Shown here: in pieces, positions 1 to 8,258 of the stretch
Position numbering within the stretch: the stretch's first letter is position 1
Layout: each line of letters starts with the position of its first letter
IMG/VR virus record: IMGVR_UViG_3300035698_007215
Location: 1-55,587 of that record
Reading direction: 5' to 3' (one strand)
DNA from: a virus
Length of the DNA stretch: 55,587 nucleotides
The notes under the pieces: model-generated
Seen by the model: only the letters and a program-made list of their open reading frames with translations
Databases searched by the model: none
Told to the model about the DNA's origin: nothing
Position numbers and translations under genes: made by a program

Positions 1-1917
1 GCTTGATGATAAGACGCTTGATGATGAGCTGCTAGAACTGCTGACCGATGATGACGAGCTACTTAAACTACTGCTCGATGATGATGAGCTGCCTGAGCAC
101 TTGACATATAATGCGTTGATACCCTGCGAACTTGACGACGAACTGCTTGATAACGAGATACTAGAGCTGCTACTAGATGATGATGAACTACAAAATGGTA
201 CAGTAGCTACGTAGGCGGTGCCGACCATACTTGAGCAGCAGCCCAGACCTTCGCCTACGTACACGCCGCCTGGTGTCTGTCCTGCGTGGTGTAGCGTGTA
301 GCCACCGCAGTCCTCGTAGTCACCTGTGAGCATCCAACCTGTTGGGGTTGTTTCCAGATACACGTTTGGTAATGCTATGCCCAAGTCCCATCTGCAATCA
401 TAGTTGTAATTGCGCTCCAGCATGAACGTGTCATTGTAGACTGCTGCTGAACACGAACTCCTGTTAGTGAAGTTAGACACAGTTACATCAAAGCAACCGT
501 CATACAATGGACACGGTATATCTGATGGAGATGAACTCGACGAGCTATACGGTGACGACGAGCTGGATGAGCTGTAGGGGCTTGACGAGCTCGATGAGCT
601 TGACGAAGACTGCGAACTGCAGAAGTTCTCACAACCACCGATTGGAACTCCGTTAGACATGGAAGGTAGTGAAATAGACGACGAGGTAACAGACCACGAC
701 GTACAGTCAGCTGTAGCGTCACAGTCCAAGTACTCAGTGTATAGCATCTGGTAGTAGCACTGTCCCTCAAGGTGCCCAATAAATGACCACTCGTTAAACG
801 TGTCCAACGGACTGCAGTACTTCTCGTAGTCACGTATAGTCCATGTAAACTCTTCAGTGGCGCAGTCGAATACTGTGTACATACGCTGAACACACCACGG
901 CCCTGGTAACGATGACGAGGAGATACTCATAGAGCTGGAAGATGATGAGCTGGATGAGTAATCGCTTGACGACGATGAAGATGACGAGCTGTAAGGTGAG
1001 GATGAACTTGAGCCTGGTATAATAGACGAAAGGCTCGGCACCGGTACCGGGTTGTATGGTATGGGTACCCGTGGTGCACAATACGGTGTTGGAGTAGGCA
1101 ACACCTTTGCCGGTGGTACCAGCTTGTCCTCCCTGCGCCATTCATAGTCTGCACGCAGTAGATAGGCCAACACGATGCCGGCTATCTGGTCGTCGTTAAA
1201 CTTGCTGTTGTTAAACAGATCAGCGTATACGTCAAGTCGGTCCTGCAACGGTGCAAATGAGAACAGCTTATTCAGGTGTACCCGTGTGATCTTCTTAAAG
1301 ATGTATGGGTAACTAGCCATGAGAGGTGGCTGCCGTGTGTAGGACACAACCTCCCACGCTTCACCAGTTGCTACGGTATCATTGATATTGAGTGCAAGAT
1401 CACCTGCCAGTGGTATCGCCTTGTACCCTGTTGCTGTCGGTATAAGCGTATGCACCACTGCATCCGTGCTATCAGTCCAAGAGTGTACTACCACCTCTCC
1501 TGGCGTAACGACTTCAACTGACCATCTACGCAGTATGTTGACTACCTTGGAGTAGCTGGTGGTTAGTATCTTCGTTCCTATTGCTTCAGCAGCAACTGTA
1601 AGCGGAGTAATAGCTGTACCGTACCGAAAACTGTATATCGGTGTAGCTGGTTGAGTGATTCGGTTATCAGGATATCGGGAAAACTCAAGGAACCTGCTGG
1701 AGAAGATGATCGCCAGTAACTCTTCAGTTCTGTACGATGTGTCCCAGTGCTCGTCTGACAGGTTGTAGCCTAAAAGTACCTCTCTTACGTCCTCAAGCCA
1801 TTGCGGAAGAACGACACCAGAGAACTCTGTAGGTACATACCGATCCCAGGGTGCAGGCGGTGTAGGTACCTCAGCTGCAGGGTTGTTAAGTAATAGCGTT
1901 CGGTGATGATTTATCAT
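1..1917 (-). CDS. Poly-serine repeat protein, probable virion/tail fibre-type protein (partial, C-terminus beyond window)
   Basis: An open frame of 639 codons starts at ATG 1917-1915 and runs off the left edge, so the C-terminus is missing. A weak AGGA lies about 10 nt before the start. The first ~300 residues are ordinary mixed sequence that I do not recognise. After that, serine blocks of 10-20 residues, often carrying a PYSSSS unit, alternate with Cys- and Tyr-rich modules. The blocks lie at about residues 302-340, 430-465 and 575-639. Such Ser linkers between small Cys-rich modules suggest an extended, modular extracellular or virion surface protein. Position after portal and glycosyltransferase genes fits a structural role, but function is inferred only. 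It is last in the minus-strand structural block, 23 nt after the preceding gene. Confidence 0.8.
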   Translation of the reverse strand, partial: MINHHRTLLLNNPAAEVPTPPAPWDRYVPTEFSGVVLPQWLEDVREVLLGYNLSDEHWDTSYRTEELLAIIFSSRFLEFSRYPDNRITQPATPIYSFRYGTAITPLTVAAEAIGTKILTTSYSKVVNILRRWSVEVVTPGEVVVHSWTDSTDAVVHTLIPTATGYKAIPLAGDLALNINDTVATGEAWEVVSYTRQPPLMASYPYIFKKITRVHLNKLFSFAPLQDRLDVYADLFNNSKFNDDQIAGIVLAYLLRADYEWRREDKLVPPAKVLPTPTPYCAPRVPIPYNPVPVPSLSSIIPGSSSSSPYSSSSSSSSSDYSSSSSSSSSMSISSSSLPGPWCVQRMYTVFDCATEEFTWTIRDYEKYCSPLDTFNEWSFIGHLEGQCYYQMLYTEYLDCDATADCTSWSVTSSSISLPSMSNGVPIGGCENFCSSQSSSSSSSSSSPYSSSSSSSPYSSSSSSPSDIPCPLYDGCFDVTVSNFTNRSSCSAAVYNDTFMLERNYNYDCRWDLGIALPNVYLETTPTGWMLTGDYEDCGGYTLHHAGQTPGGVYVGEGLGCCSSMVGTAYVATVPFCSSSSSSSSSSISLSSSSSSSSQGINALYVKCSGSSSSSSSSLSSSSSSVSSSSSSSSSVLSSS

Positions 1918-1940
1918 TCACCAATAGTCCTGGCTCTACG

Positions 1941-2636
1941 CTACGTGCGAGTATCAGGGTACCTGTAATATACCGCTTCACCAACTGCGTATCCGTTAGG
2001 GTTAACTTTACGGTTGACGTCACGTGACGTGGCTATATTCAGGAATTGCGACCTTTTCTTGTCCTTCTCCTCGTAATACGCAGTTCTGAGCTCATCAGTA
2101 TGTGTTATTGCATGTACCTTCTTAGCACTGTACGTGCAACGTGAGCCTACCTTAGTACATCGTCTGAAAAAGTCTATTTCGTCGTGACCCCAGCCATGCA
2201 GTGATTCATCAAAACCGTTTACCTTATCAAATGCTTTACGGGTAACAGCGAACGTTCCTGTGATACCCTCCTTGTTGCCGTCACGAGTAACAAGGTCGTA
2301 GCCACTTCGTATTGCGCTAACAACCTCTGTGAGCCACTCAGCGTAGATAAACACATCTGAGTCTACAAACGCCAGTATATCTCCTTGCGCCCACTTCGCT
2401 CCGAAGTTACGTGCTCTATCAAGGTTGAACGTATCTACGTCCTCCATGACTTTTACCGCAGCCACATTCTTAGCCAGCAGCTTAGTTGTTACGTAGTCCC
2501 ACGCACCATCGGGATCACCGTAGTCTACAACTACGACCTCGTGCTTTTCACCCTGCTGCGCTACCATGAAGTCCAACGTGTCTATAAGATGACTAAATCG
2601 TCCTTTGCAGGTGGTGATCAAAGATACCTCAATCAT
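1941..2636 (-). CDS. GT-A family glycosyltransferase (GT2/galactosyltransferase-like)
   Basis: 231 residues. The N-terminus (VSLITTCKGR) is the typical nucleotide-sugar-binding strand of GT-A enzymes. The metal-binding DxD is DSD at residues 92-94, and GWGHDE at 148-153 matches the acceptor-side motif of N-terminal galactosyltransferase-like/GT7-C domains. Length is normal for a single-domain GT2. The ATG overlaps the stop of the next gene's reading (ATGA at 2633-2636), which implies translational coupling with the second glycosyltransferase. The likely role is to glycosylate a virion protein, host surface polymer or DNA base; substrate unknown. The neighbouring Ser-rich protein would be an obvious O-glycan acceptor, but that is inference. 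Confidence 0.85.
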   Translation of the reverse strand: MIEVSLITTCKGRFSHLIDTLDFMVAQQGEKHEVVVVDYGDPDGAWDYVTTKLLAKNVAAVKVMEDVDTFNLDRARNFGAKWAQGDILAFVDSDVFIYAEWLTEVVSAIRSGYDLVTRDGNKEGITGTFAVTRKAFDKVNGFDESLHGWGHDEIDFFRRCTKVGSRCTYSAKKVHAITHTDELRTAYYEEKDKKRSQFLNIATSRDVNRKVNPNGYAVGEAVYYRYPDTRT

Positions 2637-3658
2637 ACCCGTCCCCTGCCAACAGTTACACGTTTACGCCTGTTCCTTCTTGTTACTCTGTTTCTAGGTG
2701 GCCCTGGATCTGCACGCCCCGTTGGTAGATCAACGTCGCCTACCCCAGGAGTATACTTATCAAGTTCATCCCTGATTAACTTAACAGCAGGGTGTTTAGT
2801 GCAGGTCATAAGAGTATCGATCATCTTCTGAGCTGCTTCCTTCTGTGTACCGTTTGCATGGCTACGCTCCCATGCATTAAAGTCAAAGTATGGCACCTGT
2901 ATAACCCTTCCTGCTGGAGACCAGGACTTAGCTGGTGCCCAAGACCTCCCGACTCCTATGGCCTTTAAACCTGTGGTGCAGGTCAATCCTATGTGCTGCA
3001 TGATGACATGCGGGTACAGTACAAGTGCCGCCTTTGCGCCTGTGTTCCACAGCTTTATAGCGAACCCACTAAACGTACCAGCGTCGTTCTCACACTTGGG
3101 TCTTAAACCAGCATTTTCTAAATGCGGAAGCATTTTATATGACACAGCTGCGTATGTTTCCATTGGAGACTGCCCACGCCGTCTACACACCAGCATCCTA
3201 TTACCTAGTTTGAAATCCCAACCAAAAGCTTTAGGCCCCTGCATATGTTCACGCACGGCCTGCGCAGTCAGAATGTAAACCTTATGCGCCTCCATCTCTG
3301 GACGTAGCAGCAGGTCTGCCATCTCCTCGTCTGTGCGTGGACCTATGATTACGTCGTCGTCTATCTTGAAGTAACAGTCGTAGCCCTCTAGGGCGTTGAG
3401 TGTTTCCATTAGGTTGTCAACGTTACCACCAGTGTTGCGTGCTCCATCTTCAGGTAGATAGTGCATCTCGCCGTGTCCTTGCTCAGCTAACGCATTTAAC
3501 ATGTTTCGCAAGGAAGGACTTTTATGTTCACCACTCTCAGGTATGCCGTAAAAAAAGTGCAAGTCTGTATCCACTGCCTTATTAGCGTACGCATACGCTA
3601 ACGTCAAAGCTGTATGTAGGGGCCTCGCATAACATAAGATACCCATCACCAGCTTCAT
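2633..3658 (-). CDS. GT-A type glycosyltransferase-like protein
   Basis: 341 residues from the ATG at 3658, chosen because GGAGGA lies 7 nt upstream; a longer frame reaches 3748 but overlaps the ferritin gene. The N-terminus MKLVMGILCYARP resembles a GT2 start. A metal-binding DDD occurs at residues 100-102 in the context FKIDDDVI. The last ~25 residues are strongly basic (Arg-rich). No closer family is recognised. It is coupled by ATGA to the glycosyltransferase at 1941-2636, so the two probably act together. Confidence 0.75.
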   Translation of the reverse strand: MKLVMGILCYARPLHTALTLAYAYANKAVDTDLHFFYGIPESGEHKSPSLRNMLNALAEQGHGEMHYLPEDGARNTGGNVDNLMETLNALEGYDCYFKIDDDVIIGPRTDEEMADLLLRPEMEAHKVYILTAQAVREHMQGPKAFGWDFKLGNRMLVCRRRGQSPMETYAAVSYKMLPHLENAGLRPKCENDAGTFSGFAIKLWNTGAKAALVLYPHVIMQHIGLTCTTGLKAIGVGRSWAPAKSWSPAGRVIQVPYFDFNAWERSHANGTQKEAAQKMIDTLMTCTKHPAVKLIRDELDKYTPGVGDVDLPTGRADPGPPRNRVTRRNRRKRVTVGRGRV

Positions 3659-3687
3659 ATCTCGTCCTCCAGGAATATACGCCACAG

Positions 3688-4308
3688 TTATTCTCCACCA
3701 AGCTCTTGATCCATAAGTATGAGACCAGCACCATCGCCAGCCATACATACACGAAGAAGATCAGTGTAGCAACGTTCCTCTTCTTCTAGCTGCTCAACCA
3801 ACATGCTCTGTATAAACGGAATTACAAAGAGGTTGTTTTCTTCAAAACATGCATCACCAATAGCTTTGATGGATGCAGAGACCTCCTTCTCGTGTGCAAG
3901 CTGCTCTTCAAACACAGCAGTGGGGTTTTCGTAATCGGTTGTTACTGCTTCAATAGAAGCCATCTTCATCTTTAAGTTAAGGCTCTCTACGATGAAGTCA
4001 CGGAACATCATCGCATGCTTAGCCTCATCAGTTGCCTGCACGTTGAAATACTTACCGAACCCTTTAAGACCAATGTCGTCCATGTAAACGGCCATGCCCT
4101 TATACTTTTCAGAAGAAAACATCTCTTTCGTATACTGCTGGTTAAGAAGATCTGCAATCTTCTCAGATGCAAACTTCGTCGGTTCGTTCTTTGTATCTAC
4201 AGGTTCGACTGCAGGGTCAGCAGCCTCTACTTGAGTATATCCTGCCTCCTCACTGTTTTTATTCAGCATCCCTAGCACGGAGCTCACTTGTCCTCTGTTC
4301 AACTTCAT
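3688..4308 (-). CDS. Bacterial-type ferritin (non-heme, FtnA-like)
   Basis: 206 residues. From about residue 50 to the end it aligns along its length with bacterial non-heme ferritin, a four-helix ferroxidase that stores iron in a 24-mer cage. The ferroxidase ligands are in place: E62 (KEMFSS), E95 and H98 (DEAKH), E140 (AHEKE) and Q173 with following acidic residues (VEQLEEEE). The C-terminal segment AGLILMDQEL matches the family's final helix. The first ~45 residues are an extension not present in FtnA. It lies directly after the portal gene, separated by 13 nt, with AGGAG before its ATG. A ferritin in a phage structural block is unusual. Iron storage, protection of virion or DNA from Fenton chemistry, or a co-opted shell are all possible. 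Confidence 0.88.
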   Translation of the reverse strand: MKLNRGQVSSVLGMLNKNSEEAGYTQVEAADPAVEPVDTKNEPTKFASEKIADLLNQQYTKEMFSSEKYKGMAVYMDDIGLKGFGKYFNVQATDEAKHAMMFRDFIVESLNLKMKMASIEAVTTDYENPTAVFEEQLAHEKEVSASIKAIGDACFEENNLFVIPFIQSMLVEQLEEEERCYTDLLRVCMAGDGAGLILMDQELGGE

Positions 4309-4321
4309 TGCACTCTCCTTT

Positions 4322-6169
4322 TTACGTAGGCTGTTGTGCAGCCTGCTGCCGCATCTGAGCTACTCCCTGCGTAGATGCCTGCTGGGACATATTCTGCATT
4401 ACCTGACGTACCTGTGCGTGCAGCATGGGGTTGCTACGCTTGAGCTGGATCAACTGCGACTTACGTGTAGTCTCGTCCATGCCCATTAGCTGCTGCGCCA
4501 TGTCCTGAGCCTGGTTCATGAGCTCCTCAGGAGTAATCGCACCTCCACCAGGTTGTCCTGCCATAGGCGCACCCACGCCAGCTACTGGCTGCGGAGCTGG
4601 TGCTCCTCCGGCGGCTGGAGGCGGCATAGCGCCACCCATCTGAGGTGGTGCCTGTTGCTGGCCCGCCTGTTCAGACATCTGCCGTAGTTCATCAGACTTC
4701 ATCTGGTCTTCCTCGAAGTCACGCTGCTGGTCCAGTTGGTCCTTCTGCTCGTCCATAATCTTACGAGCTTCATCCTTAGGATCAACACCGAGGAACGAGA
4801 AGGCTGTCTGCTTAGAGACCTGGTTAGCGGCCTGCATCTGTATGAGCATGCCCTTGCGCTCAAGATCGTCAGCGTATGTTACCGGCTGCAGCTGGGCACT
4901 TACCTCTTCCCAACCAAAGAAATTACCACAGGTCTGAACAACCCATGTGAGCCAGTCATTCATAGACGACGTGAACTGAGGCCATGTGGCCTGGAACAAC
5001 CGTAGTGCCGTCGGGGCCGCCTGCAGGGACATAGTACCCTGGAATAGCTCAACAGGAACACCAATGGCGTCCATGAGGTCAGCGTTGCCCTGCTTTATAA
5101 GCTGGAATGGAGAAAGCTGTACTCCTTCACCTGATAGTGCTTGGTACGACACTGGGAAGGGCACCGTGTGGTATCCAGTTGGGTTCCTGCGGTGCTCCTC
5201 AAGCAAACCATTGAGGTTCGTAGTCCATTGATTCATGTCATGGTGCATCATCGGATCGGCTACGCCAGCCTTCTCCGGAGTAATAACACGGAACGGAACT
5301 ATGTAGTCAAGTGCCAGCGCCTCGTTATAGCGCTTTAGCATCTGAACGTAGTACACGTCCTTGAATGCGCCGAACAGCCGGGGGATGCCCCAGCCACGGT
5401 TCTGCACACCAGCGATGGTAGGTTCCATCATGTGGTGCAGCGCTCCTTTATTAAACTTAAACATGTCTCCATCGATGGTAGCCTCGATCAACTCCCACGG
5501 AGTGTTGCGAATCCAGAACTCGTCTCCTTTACGCATCATCTTCTTAAAGTGCTCGTTGATGCGCCAGACGTACTCTGTCTCACCAGACACGAAGTTATGT
5601 GTCAGCTCAATCTCATGAGGATTCCAGCGGATAAGATGTATGCGTTCTTCATCCATAGACCTCAAGTCTTTATGCTCGTGTTTTGTTTCTTTGCCGCAGC
5701 GCACGCAGTATGCCGTGAACTTTTTCTTCTTAATGTCCAGCTTGAACTTGGGCACCTTGGCTATTGACACTGTGAAGTTGCACTCGTTGCAGATGAGTAT
5801 GCGATTGAACGGCATATACAATGAAGAAAATGAATTACCGTAGCAAAGCAGATCGTCTCCTACGTTTGCAGCTTTGTCCATGATCTTTAAAGCTTGATCA
5901 AGGAACTCGTGGTACTTCTCACGCTCTGCGTCAGAGATGTCACCAACAAACTCTACCTTCGTCAAGAAGTACCTGACAATCCGCTGCATGGCCGTCTTAA
6001 ACTGGCCACTCATAAGCCAAACGTGCTCGCATAAGCGTAGCACGTCTGACTTTGACTTAGGCATCGCTGTGGATGCGAAGTCACAGAACGGGTCTGGTAA
6101 GAGTGCGTGTCTGTTGCTTTTTGAACCGCCTGACTGGTAAGAGAAGAGTCCGTCTACGTCGGCATTCAT
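4322..6169 (-). CDS. Portal protein
   Basis: 615 residues. The portal forms the dodecameric ring at the capsid vertex for DNA entry and tail attachment. The evidence is length, the early LLPDPF segment, the central region rich in amphipathic helices with GWGIPRLF, and a Pro/Gly/Ala/Gln-rich disordered C-terminus (about residues 490-560). A CxxC pair at C127/C130 and another at C155/C158 form a zinc-ribbon-like insert near residues 127-158, which is unusual for portals. Its ATG overlaps the stop of the 53-residue gene (ATGA, 6166-6169), with GGAGG 8 nt upstream. I did not find a capsid protease or major capsid gene next to it, as expected in many phages. Confidence 0.82.
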   Translation of the reverse strand: MNADVDGLFSYQSGGSKSNRHALLPDPFCDFASTAMPKSKSDVLRLCEHVWLMSGQFKTAMQRIVRYFLTKVEFVGDISDAEREKYHEFLDQALKIMDKAANVGDDLLCYGNSFSSLYMPFNRILICNECNFTVSIAKVPKFKLDIKKKKFTAYCVRCGKETKHEHKDLRSMDEERIHLIRWNPHEIELTHNFVSGETEYVWRINEHFKKMMRKGDEFWIRNTPWELIEATIDGDMFKFNKGALHHMMEPTIAGVQNRGWGIPRLFGAFKDVYYVQMLKRYNEALALDYIVPFRVITPEKAGVADPMMHHDMNQWTTNLNGLLEEHRRNPTGYHTVPFPVSYQALSGEGVQLSPFQLIKQGNADLMDAIGVPVELFQGTMSLQAAPTALRLFQATWPQFTSSMNDWLTWVVQTCGNFFGWEEVSAQLQPVTYADDLERKGMLIQMQAANQVSKQTAFSFLGVDPKDEARKIMDEQKDQLDQQRDFEEDQMKSDELRQMSEQAGQQQAPPQMGGAMPPPAAGGAPAPQPVAGVGAPMAGQPGGGAITPEELMNQAQDMAQQLMGMDETTRKSQLIQLKRSNPMLHAQVRQVMQNMSQQASTQGVAQMRQQAAQQPT

Positions 6170-6327
6170 GCATGTTCCTCCGCCATTTTTTCTGGATCTA
6201 ACTTTTTGCTGTCCTGTGCTTCTTTCTCAGGCTTGCTGGCGCAGGACTCGCACACGTACTCGGAGTGCCCACCTTGACATTTTCGACACGGCGTGCGCCC
6301 CTCTTGTACAGCGTTACACTTTTCCAT
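6166..6327 (-). CDS. Small zinc-ribbon protein (53 aa)
   Basis: A short gene read from ATG 6327 to TGA 6166, preceded by GGAGGA. It encodes 53 residues with two CxxC knuckles, CRKC (14-17) and CESC (26-29), then a charged Lys/Glu tail. This is a typical treble-clef or zinc-ribbon miniprotein. It overlaps the portal start by 4 nt (ATGA) and begins 1 nt after the stop of the 257-residue gene, so it is embedded in the structural operon. Function is unknown; nucleic-acid or portal interaction is a guess. Confidence 0.75.
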   Translation of the reverse strand: MEKCNAVQEGRTPCRKCQGGHSEYVCESCASKPEKEAQDSKKLDPEKMAEEHA

Positions 6328-6328
6328 G

Positions 6329-7102
6329 TTATTCCTCCGGCATAGATACCAGCATAGTTACAAAGAAGTCGTAGTTTTGCACAGTAAAGTTTATACCCAA
6401 TGGGCGTATGCGCCTCTTCTGCTGGTATTTATCACTTCCTGTTATAGTGATGTCAACAAAGTCAGCATCAGCAGTTGGATTCGGTATAAACTTCTGCTTA
6501 GCCGGCTGTCTAGTATCATCGATGAAAACAAGCCACTTCCCCTGTTCAACAACCTGCGTGTGGTACGACGCTATTATGCCAATATCCAGATGGAACAGCA
6601 CTTCTATCAGTGGGGCACCTGCGTCATTGTGAGCTGTCAGCTTAACATCGTCATTATGCTCCGCAGTGACACCAGCGTTCGCCATCTCAGCCTGCAAATC
6701 TTTAAGAGATGACTCTACTGTGGCCGCTGGTGTACCTCCGCTGTTACGTGGGTCATCACGTGCTCCTGTGACGTAACCCTCCCGAATGTCGCCAAGTGGC
6801 TTGTGCAGATCGAACCTTCGTGTGTCCGTGTCCTTAGTGATCTTCAGCCCACCATCTGACGTTTGTTCAATGTCCTCTCTGTTCGCAGGGTGCTTGTCAG
6901 GGTACGCAGCTGATGCACCACCCATTGGCGTGCTTTCAACAGCCCTCCGCACCTTGATACTTGGTTCTACCTTCTTCTGCTCTACAGGTGCCTGCTTATA
7001 CTTGCCGTCGTCTACGGCACCTCCTGACTCGTCCACTGTTATCATCTGTGGCATATCAGGCCGACCGTTGGCTCCAGCACCTCCAACATCAATTGTATCC
7101 AT
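6329..7102 (-). CDS. Unknown protein, first gene of structural operon
   Basis: 257 residues from ATG 7102, chosen for GGTGGAGGA 6 nt upstream; an upstream in-frame start at 7171 would overlap the promoter. The N-terminal ~140 residues are Gly/Asp/Lys-rich and look disordered. The C-terminal ~110 residues contain beta-like stretches (VLFHLDIGI, KWLVFIDD, FVDITITG), which suggests a small beta-domain. I recognise no family. It is the first gene after the sigma70 promoter at 7143-7171 and is followed by the zinc miniprotein and portal, so a head or virion role is likely by position only. Confidence 0.7.
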   Translation of the reverse strand: MDTIDVGGAGANGRPDMPQMITVDESGGAVDDGKYKQAPVEQKKVEPSIKVRRAVESTPMGGASAAYPDKHPANREDIEQTSDGGLKITKDTDTRRFDLHKPLGDIREGYVTGARDDPRNSGGTPAATVESSLKDLQAEMANAGVTAEHNDDVKLTAHNDAGAPLIEVLFHLDIGIIASYHTQVVEQGKWLVFIDDTRQPAKQKFIPNPTADADFVDITITGSDKYQQKRRIRPLGINFTVQNYDFFVTMLVSMPEE

Positions 7103-7142
7103 ACCATGTCCTCCACCAAAGTTTATCGTAATAACAACGTAA

Positions 7143-7171
7143 ACTATACTCGGATTGGTACCCAAGGTCAA
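7143..7171 (-). promoter_or_regulatory. Sigma70-type promoter for the structural block
   Basis: Read on the minus strand, -35 TTGACC (7166-7171) and -10 TATAGT (7143-7148) are separated by exactly 17 nt. The start would fall about 35 nt before the ATG at 7102. It lies in one of the few non-coding gaps, directly downstream of the hairpin at 7194-7221. Its core shares TTGACCTT, GTAC and GAGTAT with the promoter at 31069-31097. Confidence 0.8.
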
Positions 7172-7193
7172 CCCATTAGCAGCTAAAAGGAAT

Positions 7194-7221
7194 GATAAGG
7201 GGGCCAGAAGGCCCCCTTATC
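7194..7221 (-). terminator. Strong hairpin, probable intrinsic terminator
   Basis: A perfect 12-bp stem (GATAAGGGGGCC with its complement) with a 4-nt loop begins 4 nt after the stop of the gene at 7226-8167. On the minus strand it is followed by CATTCCTTTTAGC, a weak U-tract. It would insulate the structural promoter from upstream transcription. The perfect stem means it could also act on the plus strand. Confidence 0.7.
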
Positions 7222-7225
7222 CATT

Positions 7226-8167
7226 TTAGCACTGCCAGGCATCAGGGGTGTTTAAACCCTTATCCACGTCCATCATCGGCTCAGGCATGTTACTCAGCCA
7301 TAGCCGCTGCTTAACGTGCTTAGGCAGTATAACCGCCGGCAACACTTCTGTATCCAGGTGAAAACCACTCTGCTTCTCACCATGCTCCTCTTGTAACCAG
7401 GCCTTGGGTACTGGTTTGTTTACCAGATGTTTACTTACATATTCAGAAATTCTTGGATCTCCAACTTCAAGCTCCTCTGCATAGTGCCGTGAAGCAGCCG
7501 TGATAACGTGCTGTGGCTCCAGCACAGATACCCCTCCAATGGTACGGTACAACTCTGATCCTAAGGAGGTGTGACCAGCCAGGTCGTTGACAGATCTAAA
7601 GGCAGCAGCCTCACGCAGGGCTGTCTGCGCCACGGTTATTGCTTCGTAGGTCTCAGCGCTCTCTTCACGCTTAACTCTCCGTAAATCTACACGCTCAAGC
7701 TCCCCCTCTCGCCAGTAGGCGAGATAACCGTACTTACGATGCCGCTTAGATCGCACTGGCACAAATGCTGCGTACTTCACCGAATAGCGAAGCACGTAGA
7801 ATGACACGATGTAACGCATGTGCTTCACGTCAGTAGCTTCGTTCTGCACCACCGAGTACTTCTCCTTCGGTTCCTGAAAAGAACCGTCGGCTATCTCTTC
7901 TGCCATACTGATGGCGAGGTCGTCGAGAATTTCAGGAATAGCTGCACTCAGCTTAGCTACATCGTCCGATACCTCCTCAGGACATTCTGCCATCCCTTGC
8001 AGTGCTTCTTTGTGAAATCTCCACAAGCAACACTTATCCCACAACTCTGCGTTTATATACCGCTGAACATGGTGTGATACTCTAGCGCCTATTCTGTTGT
8101 GTGGCATACTCACTAACGTGGCATGCTCTTCCCTTACCTCAAACTCATTTCTCTTCTGCCTGTTCAT
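7226..8167 (-). CDS. Unknown protein (313 aa)
   Basis: Starts at ATG 8167 with AGGAGA upstream and stops just before the 7194-7221 hairpin. It is a mixed, mostly soluble sequence with an aromatic-rich middle (YIVSFYVLRYSVKYAAF, about residues 118-135) and a basic stretch (RSKRHRKYGY) after it. No family, signal peptide or convincing membrane segment is recognised. It sits as its own unit between two hairpins (8201-8233 upstream, 7194-7221 downstream). Confidence 0.75.
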   Translation of the reverse strand: MNRQKRNEFEVREEHATLVSMPHNRIGARVSHHVQRYINAELWDKCCLWRFHKEALQGMAECPEEVSDDVAKLSAAIPEILDDLAISMAEEIADGSFQEPKEKYSVVQNEATDVKHMRYIVSFYVLRYSVKYAAFVPVRSKRHRKYGYLAYWREGELERVDLRRVKREESAETYEAITVAQTALREAAAFRSVNDLAGHTSLGSELYRTIGGVSVLEPQHVITAASRHYAEELEVGDPRISEYVSKHLVNKPVPKAWLQEEHGEKQSGFHLDTEVLPAVILPKHVKQRLWLSNMPEPMMDVDKGLNTPDAWQC

Positions 8168-8200
8168 GCTGTGTCTCCTGTTAAAAAACTGTTAAATAAA

Positions 8201-8233
8201 AAGGTATAGTGCTAGTAAATAGCACTACACCTT
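8201..8233 (-). terminator. Rho-independent terminator
   Basis: On the minus strand a 12-bp stem with one mismatch and a 7-nt loop (outer AAGGT/ACCTT, inner TAGTGCT/AGCACTA) is followed directly by TTTTTATTT. It lies 25 nt after the stop of the gene at 8259-8720 and ends the long minus-strand block that reaches it from the right. Confidence 0.85.
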
Positions 8234-8258
8234 ATTATAACGCAAAACTACGCTGCTT

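Noticed and set aside
483-1521. Several reading frames of 75-136 codons on both strands over the Ser-rich gene
   Set aside because: They are shadows of the 639-codon minus-strand frame, caused by repeated TCA/AGC triplets. They lack ribosome sites and cannot coexist with the long frame.
8235-8240. TATAAT on the minus strand near 8235
   Set aside because: No acceptable -35 box at 16-18 nt, and it precedes a terminator hairpin directly, so it is probably chance.
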